Below are positions 51,476-60,084 of a stretch of 64,000 nt of DNA, one piece after another. The first letter of the stretch is position 1, and each line of letters starts with the position of its first letter. Both the position numbers and the translations under genes were made by a program. The notes under the pieces are model-generated. The model had not been told where the DNA came from and made no database searches. It saw nothing but the letters and a program-made list of their open reading frames with translations. The stretch spans positions 2,396,450-2,460,449 of the forward strand of contig NC_067200.1 of the NCBI RefSeq assembly GCF_000699445.3, read 5' to 3'. The DNA is from Schistosoma haematobium. Lineage: Eukaryota > Platyhelminthes > Trematoda > Strigeidida > Schistosomatidae.

Positions 51476-51512
51476 TGTGCCTGCGGGGCGATGTATGGTG
51501 CCTCTGTGCTTT
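51476..51512 (+). pseudogene. Decayed tRNA-Arg stub at the array's right edge
   Basis: In unit 32 the sequence stays close to the unit up to GTGGGCAAG (about 51461) and then aligns imperfectly: GTGCCTGCGGGGCGATGTAT stands where GGGCCTGTGGCGCAATGGAT is expected. Similarity fades by about 51512, before the anticodon, and T-rich single-copy-like DNA follows. The 3' half, B box and terminator are absent. It marks the array boundary. Confidence 0.6.
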
Positions 51513-52231
51513 TAATTTTTTTCCTTGTTTTTCAGGTTTAGATATAATAGTTTTTTTTCTTATATCCATTTCTTTCTGTGATTAGCGTTTTATCTCAACA
51601 TTTTTTCTTCGGTATTTTTTTTTCGACTTCTTGCCTGTAGTTTTATCTTTAGTTAGTGTTTTCATTAATTTTTATTTGGTATGTTCGGTTATTTTGATGG
51701 TAAATACTTCAATGAAATAATTACAGATGAATAATTATTGTATTTCTTTACAAATTATGTTAACATGTCCTCTTACACGCCATTTTCCTTGCTTATAATC
51801 AAAGTATTGAATGATGAATATGAGCTTCCCTTATAATTATCACCATTTACCAGAAATTTTTTTTGCGTTTTTTAGTTATCTATCATAAATGAAACTATTC
51901 TATCTATAGAATGTATAACGTTTGGCTTATATGTTGTAAATTATAAAAGAATAATAAATAAAACTAGTTTCATTCAATAAGAAATCATGATAGAAAGTGA
52001 ACTCAATGAGGATATATTCCTGGAATAATTTGATTTATATAGATAGATCATTCAAATCAAAGAACAAAACTCTATCGAAACCATCCACTTGAGCTACAAG
52101 ATCTTCTCTACCATCTTACAATATAATCAAGTTGTTTATAGTTACATGTCAATAGGTGATGATATGATGTCATGGTAAACTAGATTATTATCAGATGGGT
52201 TTTTTTGTGGAGATTGTAGTAATTTCAATGG
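51513..52231. other. AT-rich stretch after the array, no gene seen
   Basis: T-rich, low-complexity sequence with several T8-T9 runs (51551-51558, 51623-51631). No open frame, tRNA, hammerhead or retrotransposon homology is recognised. Confidence 0.5.
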
Positions 52232-52407
52232 TTAATATCATGAGTCAGTTGAAGCTAGACCACCATGGGAAACCGAAGGCACTGAATGGCCGTTTCGTCC
52301 TATTGTAGGACTTGTCTGTGGCATCCACGACCTCACCCCCTGCGAAATTCGAACCCAGGACCCACTAGTTTCGCGCGGGCACTTAACCACTAGACCACTG
52401 AGCCGGC
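52232..52407 (-). mobile_element. tRNA-headed hammerhead SINE, full length, minus strand
   Basis: On the minus strand a tRNA-like head starts GCCGGCTCAGTGGTCTAGTG. A Pol III A box (TGGTCTAGTGG) lies at 52387-52397 and a B box (GGTTCGAATTT) at 52345-52355. A hammerhead-derived body follows (about 52283-52321), and the 3' end reads GGTCTAGCTTCAACTGACTCATGA. The ribozyme is broken: the CUGANGA core reads CAGACAA and the cleavage-site triplet reads ATT, although GGACGAAAC persists. The head resembles a tRNA but does not fold as a true tRNA gene. This family is known from schistosomes; the exact subfamily name is uncertain. Confidence 0.8.
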
Positions 52408-53090
52408 ATCCAGCAGTGTTAATACCCAACTTCAACTAATCCACGAAATTGAGCGACACATTCACCATTGTCTTCAGTGAGTTACTGTCTCACAACAGAC
52501 CCAGATGAACTCTACTGGTCACTACTTCTCACTAGAACTCCAGCATATACCTCGTGAAGCCAGTCACTAGTGAGCATACGTTGATTAATATCATATTGCT
52601 AACAATATTGATTATAACTGCTCATCTTAGACAATCGGTTACTAAATACATCACCAAGTACTACGTATATCTTCTTAATTGTTGATAATATGAATTTTGT
52701 TTTTGATTTATTATTCCAATTCTCTTCTTCTTCTCCTCCTCCTCATTTGTTTTGTTTATTACATCATGCTACTTACTATTATTCAGTAGCTTATAATGTT
52801 AACCATCTATTATTATGATCTGCTTGTTGAAACATTTGAAGTCACTATGTATACACATATCCATTCGTGACATTCAATCTGTTGTAAAACTTCATCATTC
52901 TTACATCGTTCTTCAATATTTCATGCGTATCAATTGAACACTGGGTATTCATAATAAATTCTAAATTAATGTAACATACTATAAAAGTGGTTATTACATA
53001 AATACTTTGTATATAATATTGATATTCTTGACAGTCTTACCTAATACGCAAAATCCTTATCATTGACGATAAAATATTTTCAGAAGGGGT
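52408..53090. other. Gene-free AT-rich stretch
   Basis: No coding or RNA feature is recognised. A short pyrimidine run (TTCTTCTTCTCCTCCTCCTC, about 52724-52744) recalls the array's purine tract in the opposite sense, but the surrounding sequence does not match the unit. Confidence 0.5.
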
Positions 53091-53195
53091 TTGTGGTGGC
53101 GCATTGCTGAGGAGTCCCATACTAGGACGAAACGGTCGTCCAGTGCTTCAAGGTTTTCAATGGTGGTCTAGCTTCAACTGACTCATGATTTCAGT
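53091..53195 (+). mobile_element. 5'-truncated hammerhead SINE
   Basis: It lacks the tRNA-like head and starts inside the segment preceding the ribozyme. It then carries a complete hammerhead core and the family's 3' end (GGTGGTCTAGCTTCAACTGA, about 53162-53181). It is the same family as 52232-52407 but on the opposite strand. Confidence 0.8.
53101..53146 (+). ncRNA. Type I hammerhead ribozyme, apparently intact core
   Basis: CTGAGGA (53107-53113) fits CUGANGA. Stem II is GTCC (53114-53117) with GGAC (53125-53128), followed by GAAA (53129-53132). A minimal stem III AC/GT closes a GGTC loop. Stem I pairs GCATTG (53101-53106) with CAGTGC (53141-53146), with one G-U pair. Cleavage is predicted after C53140 in GTC. 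This layout, with a very short stem III, is that of schistosome satellite hammerheads. All core residues I checked are present. Activity in the cell is unproven. Confidence 0.75.
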
Positions 53196-53552
53196 CTGTG
53201 AAAATTTATAAAATATTTGTTTAAATTTCACGTTTTAGTTTCGGCGAGACTATAATTTATGAATGAGATTTGAGTGACGTAAAAAGTGATATTAGATATG
53301 TCCACCTAAAAATTCGGGCAAAAAATGTGAGTGAAAATATGTGTGAAGAATAAGGATAAGGATATACAGTTGATGTTTATAGATAAACTTTTATATATTT
53401 CCCTAATTCATCGGCTAGCTTCAATTCTAGCTTCACATCAAAGCATATATATTTCACATTTTCCTTTTCATTCCAAATAACCATCATAATTTTAGTCTTA
53501 TTCTTATCTTTGTCTTTTAATTATTCAAAATCCTACAAAAACTGCCACAACT

Positions 53553-53934
53553 CCCCCACCAAAATCATTCTCAACAGAACGTGTACCATCTCTCCACCTA
53601 CTGTTATGTGTGACTTCACTCTTTCAACTGGTGTGTTGTCACGTCCTGGTGTTTCCCCACTCCTCATTTGTCTCATCGCCATACTCATATGTTCGATCAT
53701 TGTTCGAATGACAGGTGTAGGAATGTCTGTGTGTCTGCGTGTTGCCTCGATGTCCCGTCCGGTCCGGTCAGGTCCGGTTCTGTCCTATCCTGTCCTGTCC
53801 AGTCCTGTCCTGTCCTGTCCTGTCCTGTCCTGTACTTTGCGGTGCGTTCAGTGAGACTGGTCTATTCAATAGTTGTTCAATGTGCTCTAAACACCTGTTC
53901 CACTCTTGCTGTTGTTGTCGTTGTTGTTGTTGTT

Positions 53935-53966
<32 letters not shown>

Positions 53967-54108
53967 GTGAATTTCAGTGACTGCCTGCTTGCCTGTTTGC
54001 CTGCTTTCTTGTCCTTCACTGGTCTCTCTGCTTTACTATATTTACCCACTAGTTTATTTGTTCTCTCCCATTCTTGTCTCATATTTCCTTCTCTTCCATG
54101 TATATATG
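53553..54108 (-). repeat. Inverted, diverged paralogue of the RTE-derived half of the array unit
   Basis: Reverse-complemented, this aligns with the unit from CATGGAAGAGAAGGAAATATG (linker relic) to GTTCTGTTGAGA-AATGATTTTGG (RT start). It shares unit-specific features not expected of a normal RTE, such as KAGKQASRQSLKFTT in translation, and the pentamer region, here TCCTG/TCCCG words (53760-53835). It has no tRNA, no long GGTGGA/GAA tract, and (CAA)n in place of (GAA)n at the linker microsatellite (about 53910-53970). It is probably a surviving relative of the sequence from which the array was built. Confidence 0.8.
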
Positions 54109-54955
54109 TATATTTATACAGTGGAAAATAAGATTGCAAGAAGTCGAGTGGCAGTGTTTCACGATCACATTGTAATTTCATAAGTGTTATTTGTATTCGG
54201 TCACATGATATGAAAGTGAAAATCAGTTGTGCTTCTTTTTTCATTTTTGATTTATATGTTACACTGACGTTTAGGTTCAATATGTTTTCATTTGATTTTC
54301 TTCATATCAAAATACTCATGTTTGTAACTGATCATATCGATGATATTACACTGACAAAACCATCCATTATCCACATTGTTTTCTGATGATACTTCGTTGT
54401 GGGATTTGAGTGACTGAATTGTGTGTGTTTTGGTCATCGATCTGATCCAAGATATTCATGGAGGCTTCCGAACGAATCTGATCCAGTTAAGAGAATGCAA
54501 CTACATGATGATTCTTCTCAATAATTTTCAACGCATGTTCGAATCGAAGTGAATTCGTTTGTTGGTTGTTTTTCAATTAAATATTCGATGATATAACTAA
54601 AGATTTCAATTGTTTAGAAGAAGTGAAACATAGACGTATGTGTTCATCATGGTGTTTTGAAGGGATTTGAAGGTTAGTCAGTGACATTTCTTAAATACAA
54701 AAACTAGGTTTAATTGTCTGCCCTAATGTTTAAAAATCTTCTCATGGATGTTTTTGGAATGTGATTTATCGATCTCTTTTTGGAATATCTGGATTCTTTT
54801 CATGTCGCCATTTAGTCACCAACATTTTTAAGCATATATGAATGTTAGCTAGCAGTGAAATCTACTCTCCAACATCAACGGTTAGATTCAGAAAAATTGA
54901 TACAAATTAATTGAAATTCATGTCATTGCACAAACAAGTAACTATCTGAACTTAG
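54109..54955. other. Gene-free AT-rich stretch
   Basis: I see no domain, tRNA or element homology. Open frames are short and lack recognisable motifs. Confidence 0.5.
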
Positions 54956-55060
54956 GAGGTAAGTGTGAGTGAACGGTATCTGATTTGAGTTCCAGAATAA
55001 GCCTCAATTCTAGGATCCAGGTGCAGCTATCTGACGAGTTGCATATAAGATTCCATTGCT
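54956..55060 (+). mobile_element. Degenerate SMalpha-like retroposon relic
   Basis: AGTGAACGGTATCTGATTTG, GAGTTCCAG and GGATCCAGGTGCAGCTATCTG followed by ACGAG resemble the Pol III B-box region and ribozyme start of SMalpha. The CTGACGA core half (55031-55037) is present, but stem II and GGACGAAAC are missing and GATTCCATTGCTA follows directly. It cannot form a hammerhead. Confidence 0.45.
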
Positions 55061-55179
55061 ATTCACCATCTACATCTGTTCATAGATTTCAATTGTTTAT
55101 TAATAACATTGAATGCACCCGTTGCATCCGCATTATGTTAAGCATCTAGCATGTGCATGAAAAGTGATCAATGCAACTT

Positions 55180-55740
55180 ATTTATTCATTTATTTGAACA
55201 CATAAATATTGGTACAAAGGGGCACTAAATACATGAGCCATATAAGTCATTTGATTTTTGTGTGGGCTGTGATACTTCCAGGGTGCCCAGACCGAAGCAA
55301 GTGGTTTTCTTAGAGGGCTATACCCGGAGCCTTAGACCTAAATGTGTGATCCACAAGATAGTGGATCAACGTCAGGAGATGCAATCTCATGCTAGCCGGT
55401 GACCACCGATTGGTTCATACGCCATTTGTTCCTCAGGATACTGGAGCCTATATGCACAATTAGTTTGTGATCAGGATCTTCCAACTCTCCTAGGCGGATC
55501 CTCCGTATCCACCTGGTTAAAGCACCGGACATTCACTTTTTGTCCGCTTATTTTCATAAACAACAACCCCGCCACGCAAATGCAGTGAGCAGGACTTCCA
55601 TGGCAGTGGCTGTATACGCGTGGTCGTGTGAGAGCAGTTCGAGAGGAAGAGAGTTGACTCTCCCCACCCTCGACCGTACCATGGCATTTGGGGGCTGATC
55701 TGTGCTTTATTTTTTTGTTCACTCATATCAATTATCCAGA
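55180..55740 (-). mobile_element. 3' UTR fragment of a CR1-like non-LTR retrotransposon
   Basis: On the minus strand a GC-richer segment contains TCTAAGGCTCCGGGTATAGC, GGTCTGGGCACCCTGGAAGT and GGGGCACTAAAT-type words (as complement), and ends in an AATAAATG-type short-repeat tail (55180-55202), as CR1-group elements do. I recognise it as a dispersed schistosome sequence of the Perere-3/SR3 kind, from memory. An 83-codon minus-strand frame inside (55471-55722) has no domain I can name and is not called as a gene. Confidence 0.55.
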
Positions 55741-55976
55741 GGACCCGAATTAGGTAATATGAACCAACCAGTATGGCTGAGATTAACAGTAATTGACTTA
55801 ATCGATTAATGACATGTTTTAGTTTGATCGGCCTCTTGCTTCATTCCAATCTACATATCTGTATACCTACTGTCAGATATCGCCAATAAACATTGAGATC
55901 AACTATGCACCTGTCTTAATTATTCAATTCGATAAGGACTTACAACCACATTCCAAATTTCAACACCCATCATACA

Positions 55977-56246
55977 GAGCAAGAACATTGATTGGTGCGG
56001 AATAATATGAATTCCTTTTATTTCGTTAGGTTCTCATCAGCTGCTTACAACTTATATATAAGAGGGTGATTAAGGCTGAATAAATGTATCATGGTGTAGC
56101 GAAGATTTTGATAGAGTTGATGGGGTCATAAAATGTTGTCTCGAATAAATAAAGTTTGAGTGGGAAAGTTCCAGAACATTGAATTAGTGATTAGAACTCA
56201 TGAAAATAGATTAATGGTAATAAAGAGAATATGAATTGAAATCAGT
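55977..56246 (-). repeat. Penelope terminal repeat, left copy
   Basis: It is the inverse of 57693-58010, from GAGCAAGAAC at the outer end to TGAATTGAAATCA at the inner end. It lacks a ~45-bp AT-rich stretch that the right copy has at about 57890-57935. A hammerhead-like core is on the minus strand at 56021-56040. Confidence 0.85.
56021..56040 (-). ncRNA. Candidate Penelope-type hammerhead core
   Basis: On the minus strand CTGATGAG (56033-56040) is followed, eight bases on, by CGAAAT (GAAA = 56021-56024). The right terminal repeat preserves the same arrangement. Hammerhead motifs are known in terminal repeats of Penelope-like elements. Stem II is very short here, so ribozyme function is a guess. 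Confidence 0.4.
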
Positions 56247-56333
56247 CAGTTGTGTATGATGTAGTCTAAAAGAGTTGGAGTAATGACGCAATAAATAAAT
56301 AGAGAAATAAATGAATAAAAAAGGGGGTTACTG

Positions 56334-56768
56334 TTACCAGGGTAAAGAAAGATTTATTACTGTCTCTTTTTGTATACATAGATCTGGTTTTAGACGTTTG
56401 ATTTCTAATGCTTCAGCGAATTTCAGAAGGTTGGAGCTTGATTGTTTATTAATCACCTTGAAGAACTTCAGTATATCAACATCATGTCCTGTGTCAAGGA
56501 GATGTCTTGCGATGGCACTGGTGGATGCTTTTAATCCATTTAATCCTAAACTTTTCGGAATATGTTCTTTGAATCGAACGTAGGGTCTCCTTTCTGTTCT
56601 ACCAATGTAACTGCTTTGGCAGATACATGTAAATTTGTATATACACTTGGTGATAACATGAAAGGGATACCTGTCGACCTTTGATTGTGTTAAAGAACAT
56701 ATTGTTTTGGACAGGACAATCAATTTAGCTGCAGGATAAGTTCTTGTCAGTGCAGTTTTTAGTCTCAT
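56334..56768 (-). pseudogene. GIY-YIG endonuclease domain of the Penelope-like element
   Basis: A 144-codon open frame contains GSINMRLK-type entry, PAAKLIVLSKT, then YKFTCICQSSYIGRTERRPY (about residues 46-65) and FKEHIPKSL. The Y-K-F-x-C and S-Y-I-G-R-T elements match the GIY and YIG parts of the C-terminal endonuclease of Penelope-like elements, followed by the conserved Arg and the KEH stretch. ARHLLDTGHDVD continues the domain. In a living element it nicks target DNA for integration. Here it is only the tail of a broken ORF. The upstream part (56770-56940, LQFKGDDV) continues in the same sense but has a stop. Confidence 0.8.
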
Positions 56769-56940
56769 ATTGATTGATCCTGTGACATCGTCACCTTTGA
56801 ATTGAAGTTGATTGAAAATAGGCTTTTTATCTGCTGTAATTTCTTTGGGTCTGTTAACGTCATGTTTGCTATATTTCTCAATAAATTTCAGTCGTATCCC
56901 TTATTCTTTAAACATTTTTTAACATTCATAACTTCCTCTT

Positions 56941-57184
56941 CTAGTGTATCGGCAGTACATATTCTTTCTGTTCTATGAAACAATGTTTTGACCAGTGCCT
57001 TTTGTAACTGATTGGACAAAAGCTATTGAAATTGAGATAACTTCCATTGCATGTGTCTTTCTTATAAACTGAACGTTGAACTGTACCATCCATTCTTCGT
57101 TTCATCGTCATATCAAGAAAACGGAACTTGTTTTCTTTTTCACGTTCCATAGTAAAATGGATATTGTTAGGATATTCGGAAAAA
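56941..57184 (-). pseudogene. Penelope reverse transcriptase, post-catalytic fragment
   Basis: The translation EYPNNIHFTMEREKENKFRF, LDMTMKRRMDGTVQRSVYKK and DTCNGSYLNFNSFCP is typical of the region after motif C in Penelope-like elements (F-LDV-I-R-DG---TSVY-KPT--G-YL--HS--P). It joins in register to FF of the YVDD fragment across the insertion at 57185-57543. Confidence 0.8.
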
Positions 57185-57543
57185 TATACCAATCATTATC
57201 ATGTTAAGTCTAGTGATGTCCTTGGAAGTTAAATGAACATTCCCTATTGAACGATATTTGTTCACTTGTTAAATATTGTACAAAATGTTGTTTTCTATTT
57301 TATGGTACGATGTAGTTTGTTTGATTGGTATATAAACAGAGTATGTTTGAAATACAATGATTCATATCTCAGAGGCTGTGACTTGCATTCTGGACTCAAC
57401 TGACTGGGCTAGACAAGAGAGCGGGATCAATCAGTACTCTAGGTTGCTCGTACGTGTTTTACGTGTCATTTATTCGATCGATAAGTCGCTACTCCATAAT
57501 TCGGCATTTACCCGTTACAACAGATATTTGGATAGGCTTCGTT
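57185..57543. mobile_element. 359-bp insertion in the Penelope reverse transcriptase
   Basis: The RT reading stops at FSEYPN on one side and resumes at LLKFFN on the other. GAAAAA flanks the insert on both sides (57179-57184 and 57544-57549), fitting a target-site duplication. A TATAAA at 57331 and the absence of coding motifs would suit a solo LTR, but the ends (TATACC...TTCGTT) are not TG...CA. Confidence 0.5.
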
Positions 57544-57549
57544 GAAAAA

Positions 57550-57690
57550 CTTTAGCAAATTTATTGCATGTTGTTGATTATTACACACGATGAAGGTATC
57601 ATCAACATACCTCGAATAATACGTCATTTTATCAATGGCTTGTTTGAGTTTGATTCTTTTGAGGTTAGCCATGAAATTACATCATACATA
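57550..57690 (-). pseudogene. Penelope reverse transcriptase fragment with YVDD
   Basis: The minus-strand translation FMANLKRIKLKQAIDKMTYY then SRYVDDTFIVCNNQQHAINL includes motif C, with YVDD encoded at 57598-57609. The two aspartates are metal ligands in a living enzyme. The fingers and motif A are gone, so it is inactive. Confidence 0.8.
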
Positions 57691-57692
57691 AA

Positions 57693-58010
57693 TGATTGAT
57701 TTCAATTCATATTTTCTTTATTATCCATTAATCTATTTTCATGAGTTCTAATCACTAATTCAATGTTCTGGAACTTTCCCTCTCAAACTTTATTTGTTCG
57801 AGACAAAATTATATGAACTTATCAACTCTGTCGAAATCTTCGCTACACCATGATACATTTATTCAGCCTTAATCACCCTCTTATGTATAAATATGTCAAT
57901 ATCTGTTATGATGTTGAATATTAAATATTTTAGGTTGTAATCAGCTGATGAGAGCCTAACGAAATAAAGTGAATCCATGTATTATTCTGCACCAATCTTT
58001 GTTCTTGCTC
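57693..58010 (+). repeat. Penelope terminal repeat, right copy
   Basis: Inverse partner of 55977-56246, with an extra AT-rich block near 57890-57935. It carries CTGATGAG at 57945-57952 and GAAA at 57961-57964. Confidence 0.85.
57945..57964 (+). ncRNA. Candidate Penelope-type hammerhead core, right repeat
   Basis: CTGATGAG, AGCCTAAC and GAAA follow in the spacing seen at the left repeat, with two substitutions confined to the stem II/loop segment. Conservation of both core boxes between copies supports a hammerhead origin; stem II is weak. Confidence 0.4.
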
Positions 58011-58937
58011 TCTTTAAGATAATAAAGGGAACTATGTGTATGAAACCCATCATACAACTATTCAACGAATTGAGAACAATGTCTCTTAGATACATTATTA
58101 GTCATATTCATAGATATGAAGTGATTTTGTCTTTCATTCTAGATTGTTCAATTCCCTTCTTATTTCTGTCCCCTTCTGTTTTTTCTCTTCTCCTTCTTCT
58201 TCTTCTTCATCCTCAGCTAATCAAAAAATTTGATATTAATCATAACCTGATTCTATGCATATAATCAAATGTCAGTTTCTCATATACAGTTGTACAATCT
58301 CTACCGGTCTAATTCCAAATGATGAAGTATTCTCTTTTCCTTATACATAGTTATACGTATTCATATATCTATTCATTCAGTACTATGCAAAAATGGCAGT
58401 TCATTTGGAATGAATGAAATAAACAATGTTACAATGTTATTATCCTAATAGAAATCATAAACAATCATTCCAATAATAGACAACATACATAATAGATCTT
58501 TAATATGTTTTTCTTTTCCATTCTCATCTACCTACCTCTATCTTATACTAACTTAGTTTAACTATCTAACTATATTCAGTTATTTGATGAATCCATCTAT
58601 GACAGTGGAATATGTTTTTTTACATAAACAAATGTCTGAGATTATTTTTTTATTGCTGCCATAGTTTACTACTTTTTAATGTAGGTTAGTAGTGTAAAAT
58701 AGTAACTAAAATAAATGGGTCATAAATTATCTCTTTATGGTTAATTATGTTTTTGGAATAATAAATCAATAAGTCGTTTCTTCTAATTATACGAAAAATT
58801 TGTTCACTTGTCAAGTGTCATGATAAATAAATTTTATAATGAACTGAAATGGAAGATAAAATCCATAGAACAGCACCTTTCTCCCCTCCTGATTAGCATC
58901 GACATCATACAATAAACACTTCATTTGTAAAATGGTA
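58011..58937. other. Gene-free AT-rich stretch
   Basis: It contains a pyrimidine run (CTTCTCCTTCTTCTTCTTC, about 58189-58207) and short open frames without motifs. A 95-codon plus-strand frame at 57977-58264 begins inside the Penelope repeat and is rich in random hydrophobic residues, so it is not called. Confidence 0.5.
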
Positions 58938-59110
58938 ATCAATCGTCTAAGACTTGAATATTCCTTCGTTTCCACACCAATCATTCTCTGTTCTCATTCT
59001 CTTCTCTTCGATCTTCTTAACCTTCGGCTGCCAAGTATTTCACTATCGATTGATGATACATACTACTAATATCTGTCGATGTCAGTAGCATACACTACAT
59101 TAATAGTATT
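58938..59110 (+). repeat. Dispersed ~150-bp repeat, copy A
   Basis: Shares with copies B and C the order TTCCTTCGTTTCCA-ACCAATCA, GTTCTCATTCT, TTCGATCTTCTT, GATTGATGATACATACTACT, ATCTGTCGATGTCAGTAGCA and TACACTAC. No coding content. The family is not identified. Confidence 0.75.
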
Positions 59111-59236
59111 ATTAATACTGTTAGAACTACTGTAGTGAAGGTGAACACAAGTGCGGACAATCAAATATATTGTAATTCAGCATTACAGAATACCATGATA
59201 AAATTTGAGAACCATGTAGTAGTAGTTCAATTATCT

Positions 59237-59395
59237 CACACTTGATTGTTCCTTCATTTCCATACTAATCACTTTCTGTTCTCGTTCTTTTTTCTTCGAT
59301 CTTCTTTAGCTTGTGCCGTCGAGTATTTCACTTTCGATTGATGATGCATACTACTTATATCTGTCGACATCAGTAGTATACACTACTATATTACT
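59237..59395 (+). repeat. Dispersed ~150-bp repeat, copy B
   Basis: Closest to copy A; same strand and only about 130 bp away, so the pair may be a local duplication. Reads GATTGATGATGCATACTACT and GTCGACATCAGTAGTATACA. Confidence 0.75.
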
Positions 59396-59708
59396 CGACC
59401 AGATTATTAAAAAAATGTAATTCGGATTGAGCAAACCACAAAAAATTATGGTTGTTTAAGTGTTCCATTTTGTGAATATTTAAAACTTAATTATCGGAAA
59501 TCTTTTAAAAACAGAGAATAGCTACAGTTCATATTGATTTGTTAATATATGCCACCAGGTTTTTGCTCCGATGATAATCGTCGAACATATTTGATCACAG
59601 GATTTTATGATAATCACTCCTTATTCATCTAAAAAGCAGTGTGTTGACGAAAGACGATACCCAAACCACAAAGCCCACCATCTAGAAGATATAAGTGTTT
59701 ATTAACAA
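59396..59708. other. Short gene-free stretch
   Basis: AT-rich; nothing recognised up to the RTE fragment. Confidence 0.5.
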
Positions 59709-59935
59709 TTGTCTACGCAAAATACTTCGGATTCGTTGACCAGACATTACCAGCAACAACCTACTGTAGGAGAGAACAAACCATCACAAGGCAAGTCCTC
59801 AAATGGAATCGTCAAGGCCAAAGGAAAAGAGGAAGATCAACGAACACATTATGCCAAGAAATGGAGACAGAAATACTTCTACAAATCTTCCTCAGAAGCT
59901 TAGACCAAGTTTCAGTGCAAACTAGTTTAAAAGAG
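59709..59935 (+). pseudogene. RTE ORF2 C-terminal fragment with internal deletion
   Basis: In shifting frames it encodes NCLRKILRIR then PDITSNNLL and ERTN. It then jumps, with the [17 protein letters not shown] block missing, to the nucleotide equivalent of [19 protein letters not shown] and the following MPRNGDRN. In-frame stops are present (R*PD, L*ERTN). It is a different copy from the fragment at 60085. Confidence 0.75.
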
Positions 59936-60084
59936 ATTATAAAACCAATAGAAGTGAGAAAATTATAATGTTAAATTTACCACCTCAAACTTCTGTTACT
60001 TATGTATTTTGATGAGAAAATTGTCATTAAGGTATTTACTGAGATTTCATAGGTCTGAAGATGAAATGAACTTCAACTCTTCAA

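Larger units (their letters stand above)
3602..51512 (+). repeat. Tandem array of ~1.5-kb units, each with a tRNA-Arg(ACG) gene
   Basis: There are 31 complete head-to-tail units and a truncated 32nd. From each unit's TTGCTGGG word to the next, lengths run 1524, 1545, 1566, 1575, 1570, 1539, 1544, 1549, 1541, 1550, 1520, 1550, 1521, 1515 (four times), 1512, 1515, 1521, 1542, 1525, 1526, 1566, 1529, 1524, 1526, 1516, 1560 and 1569. Order within a unit: RTE-derived reverse-transcriptase start; GGTGGA/GAA purine tract; tRNA-Arg; RTE-derived reverse-transcriptase piece; about 485 bp of unknown sequence; RTE-derived linker with a second GAA tract; GACCT pentamers. Length differences sit in the microsatellites. 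Outside them units differ by few SNPs, so the array is recently amplified or strongly homogenised. Unit starts are taken at CCAGTTGAA (3602, 5156, ..., 51278). Confidence 0.97.
55977..58010 (-). mobile_element. Penelope-like element relic with inverted terminal repeats
   Basis: Two long terminal repeats in inverted orientation (55977-56246 and 57693-58010) enclose minus-strand remnants of a single ORF in the order reverse transcriptase (57550-57690, YVDD), post-catalytic region (56941-57184) and GIY-YIG endonuclease (56334-56700). This order and the inverted LTR-like ends are hallmarks of Penelope-like elements, which are known in schistosomes (Perere-10/Cercyon type). Most of the N-terminal reverse transcriptase is missing, and the ORF is broken by frameshifts and a 359-bp insertion. 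Confidence 0.85.

Noticed and set aside
3602..51512. CRISPR-like or rDNA-like array.
   Set aside because: Units are ~1.5 kb with no short repeat-spacer pattern, and no rRNA sequence is seen.
52345..52397. tRNA-like sequences with A and B boxes at 52.3, 61.5 and 62.6 kb as tRNA genes.
   Set aside because: The acceptor and anticodon stems do not pair. They are heads of hammerhead SINEs.
55471..55726. Overlapping minus-strand frames of 69 and 83 codons.
   Set aside because: They lie in a CR1-like 3' UTR, and neither shows a domain.
57357..57545. A 62-codon + strand frame.
   Set aside because: It is contained in the non-coding insertion that splits the Penelope reverse transcriptase.
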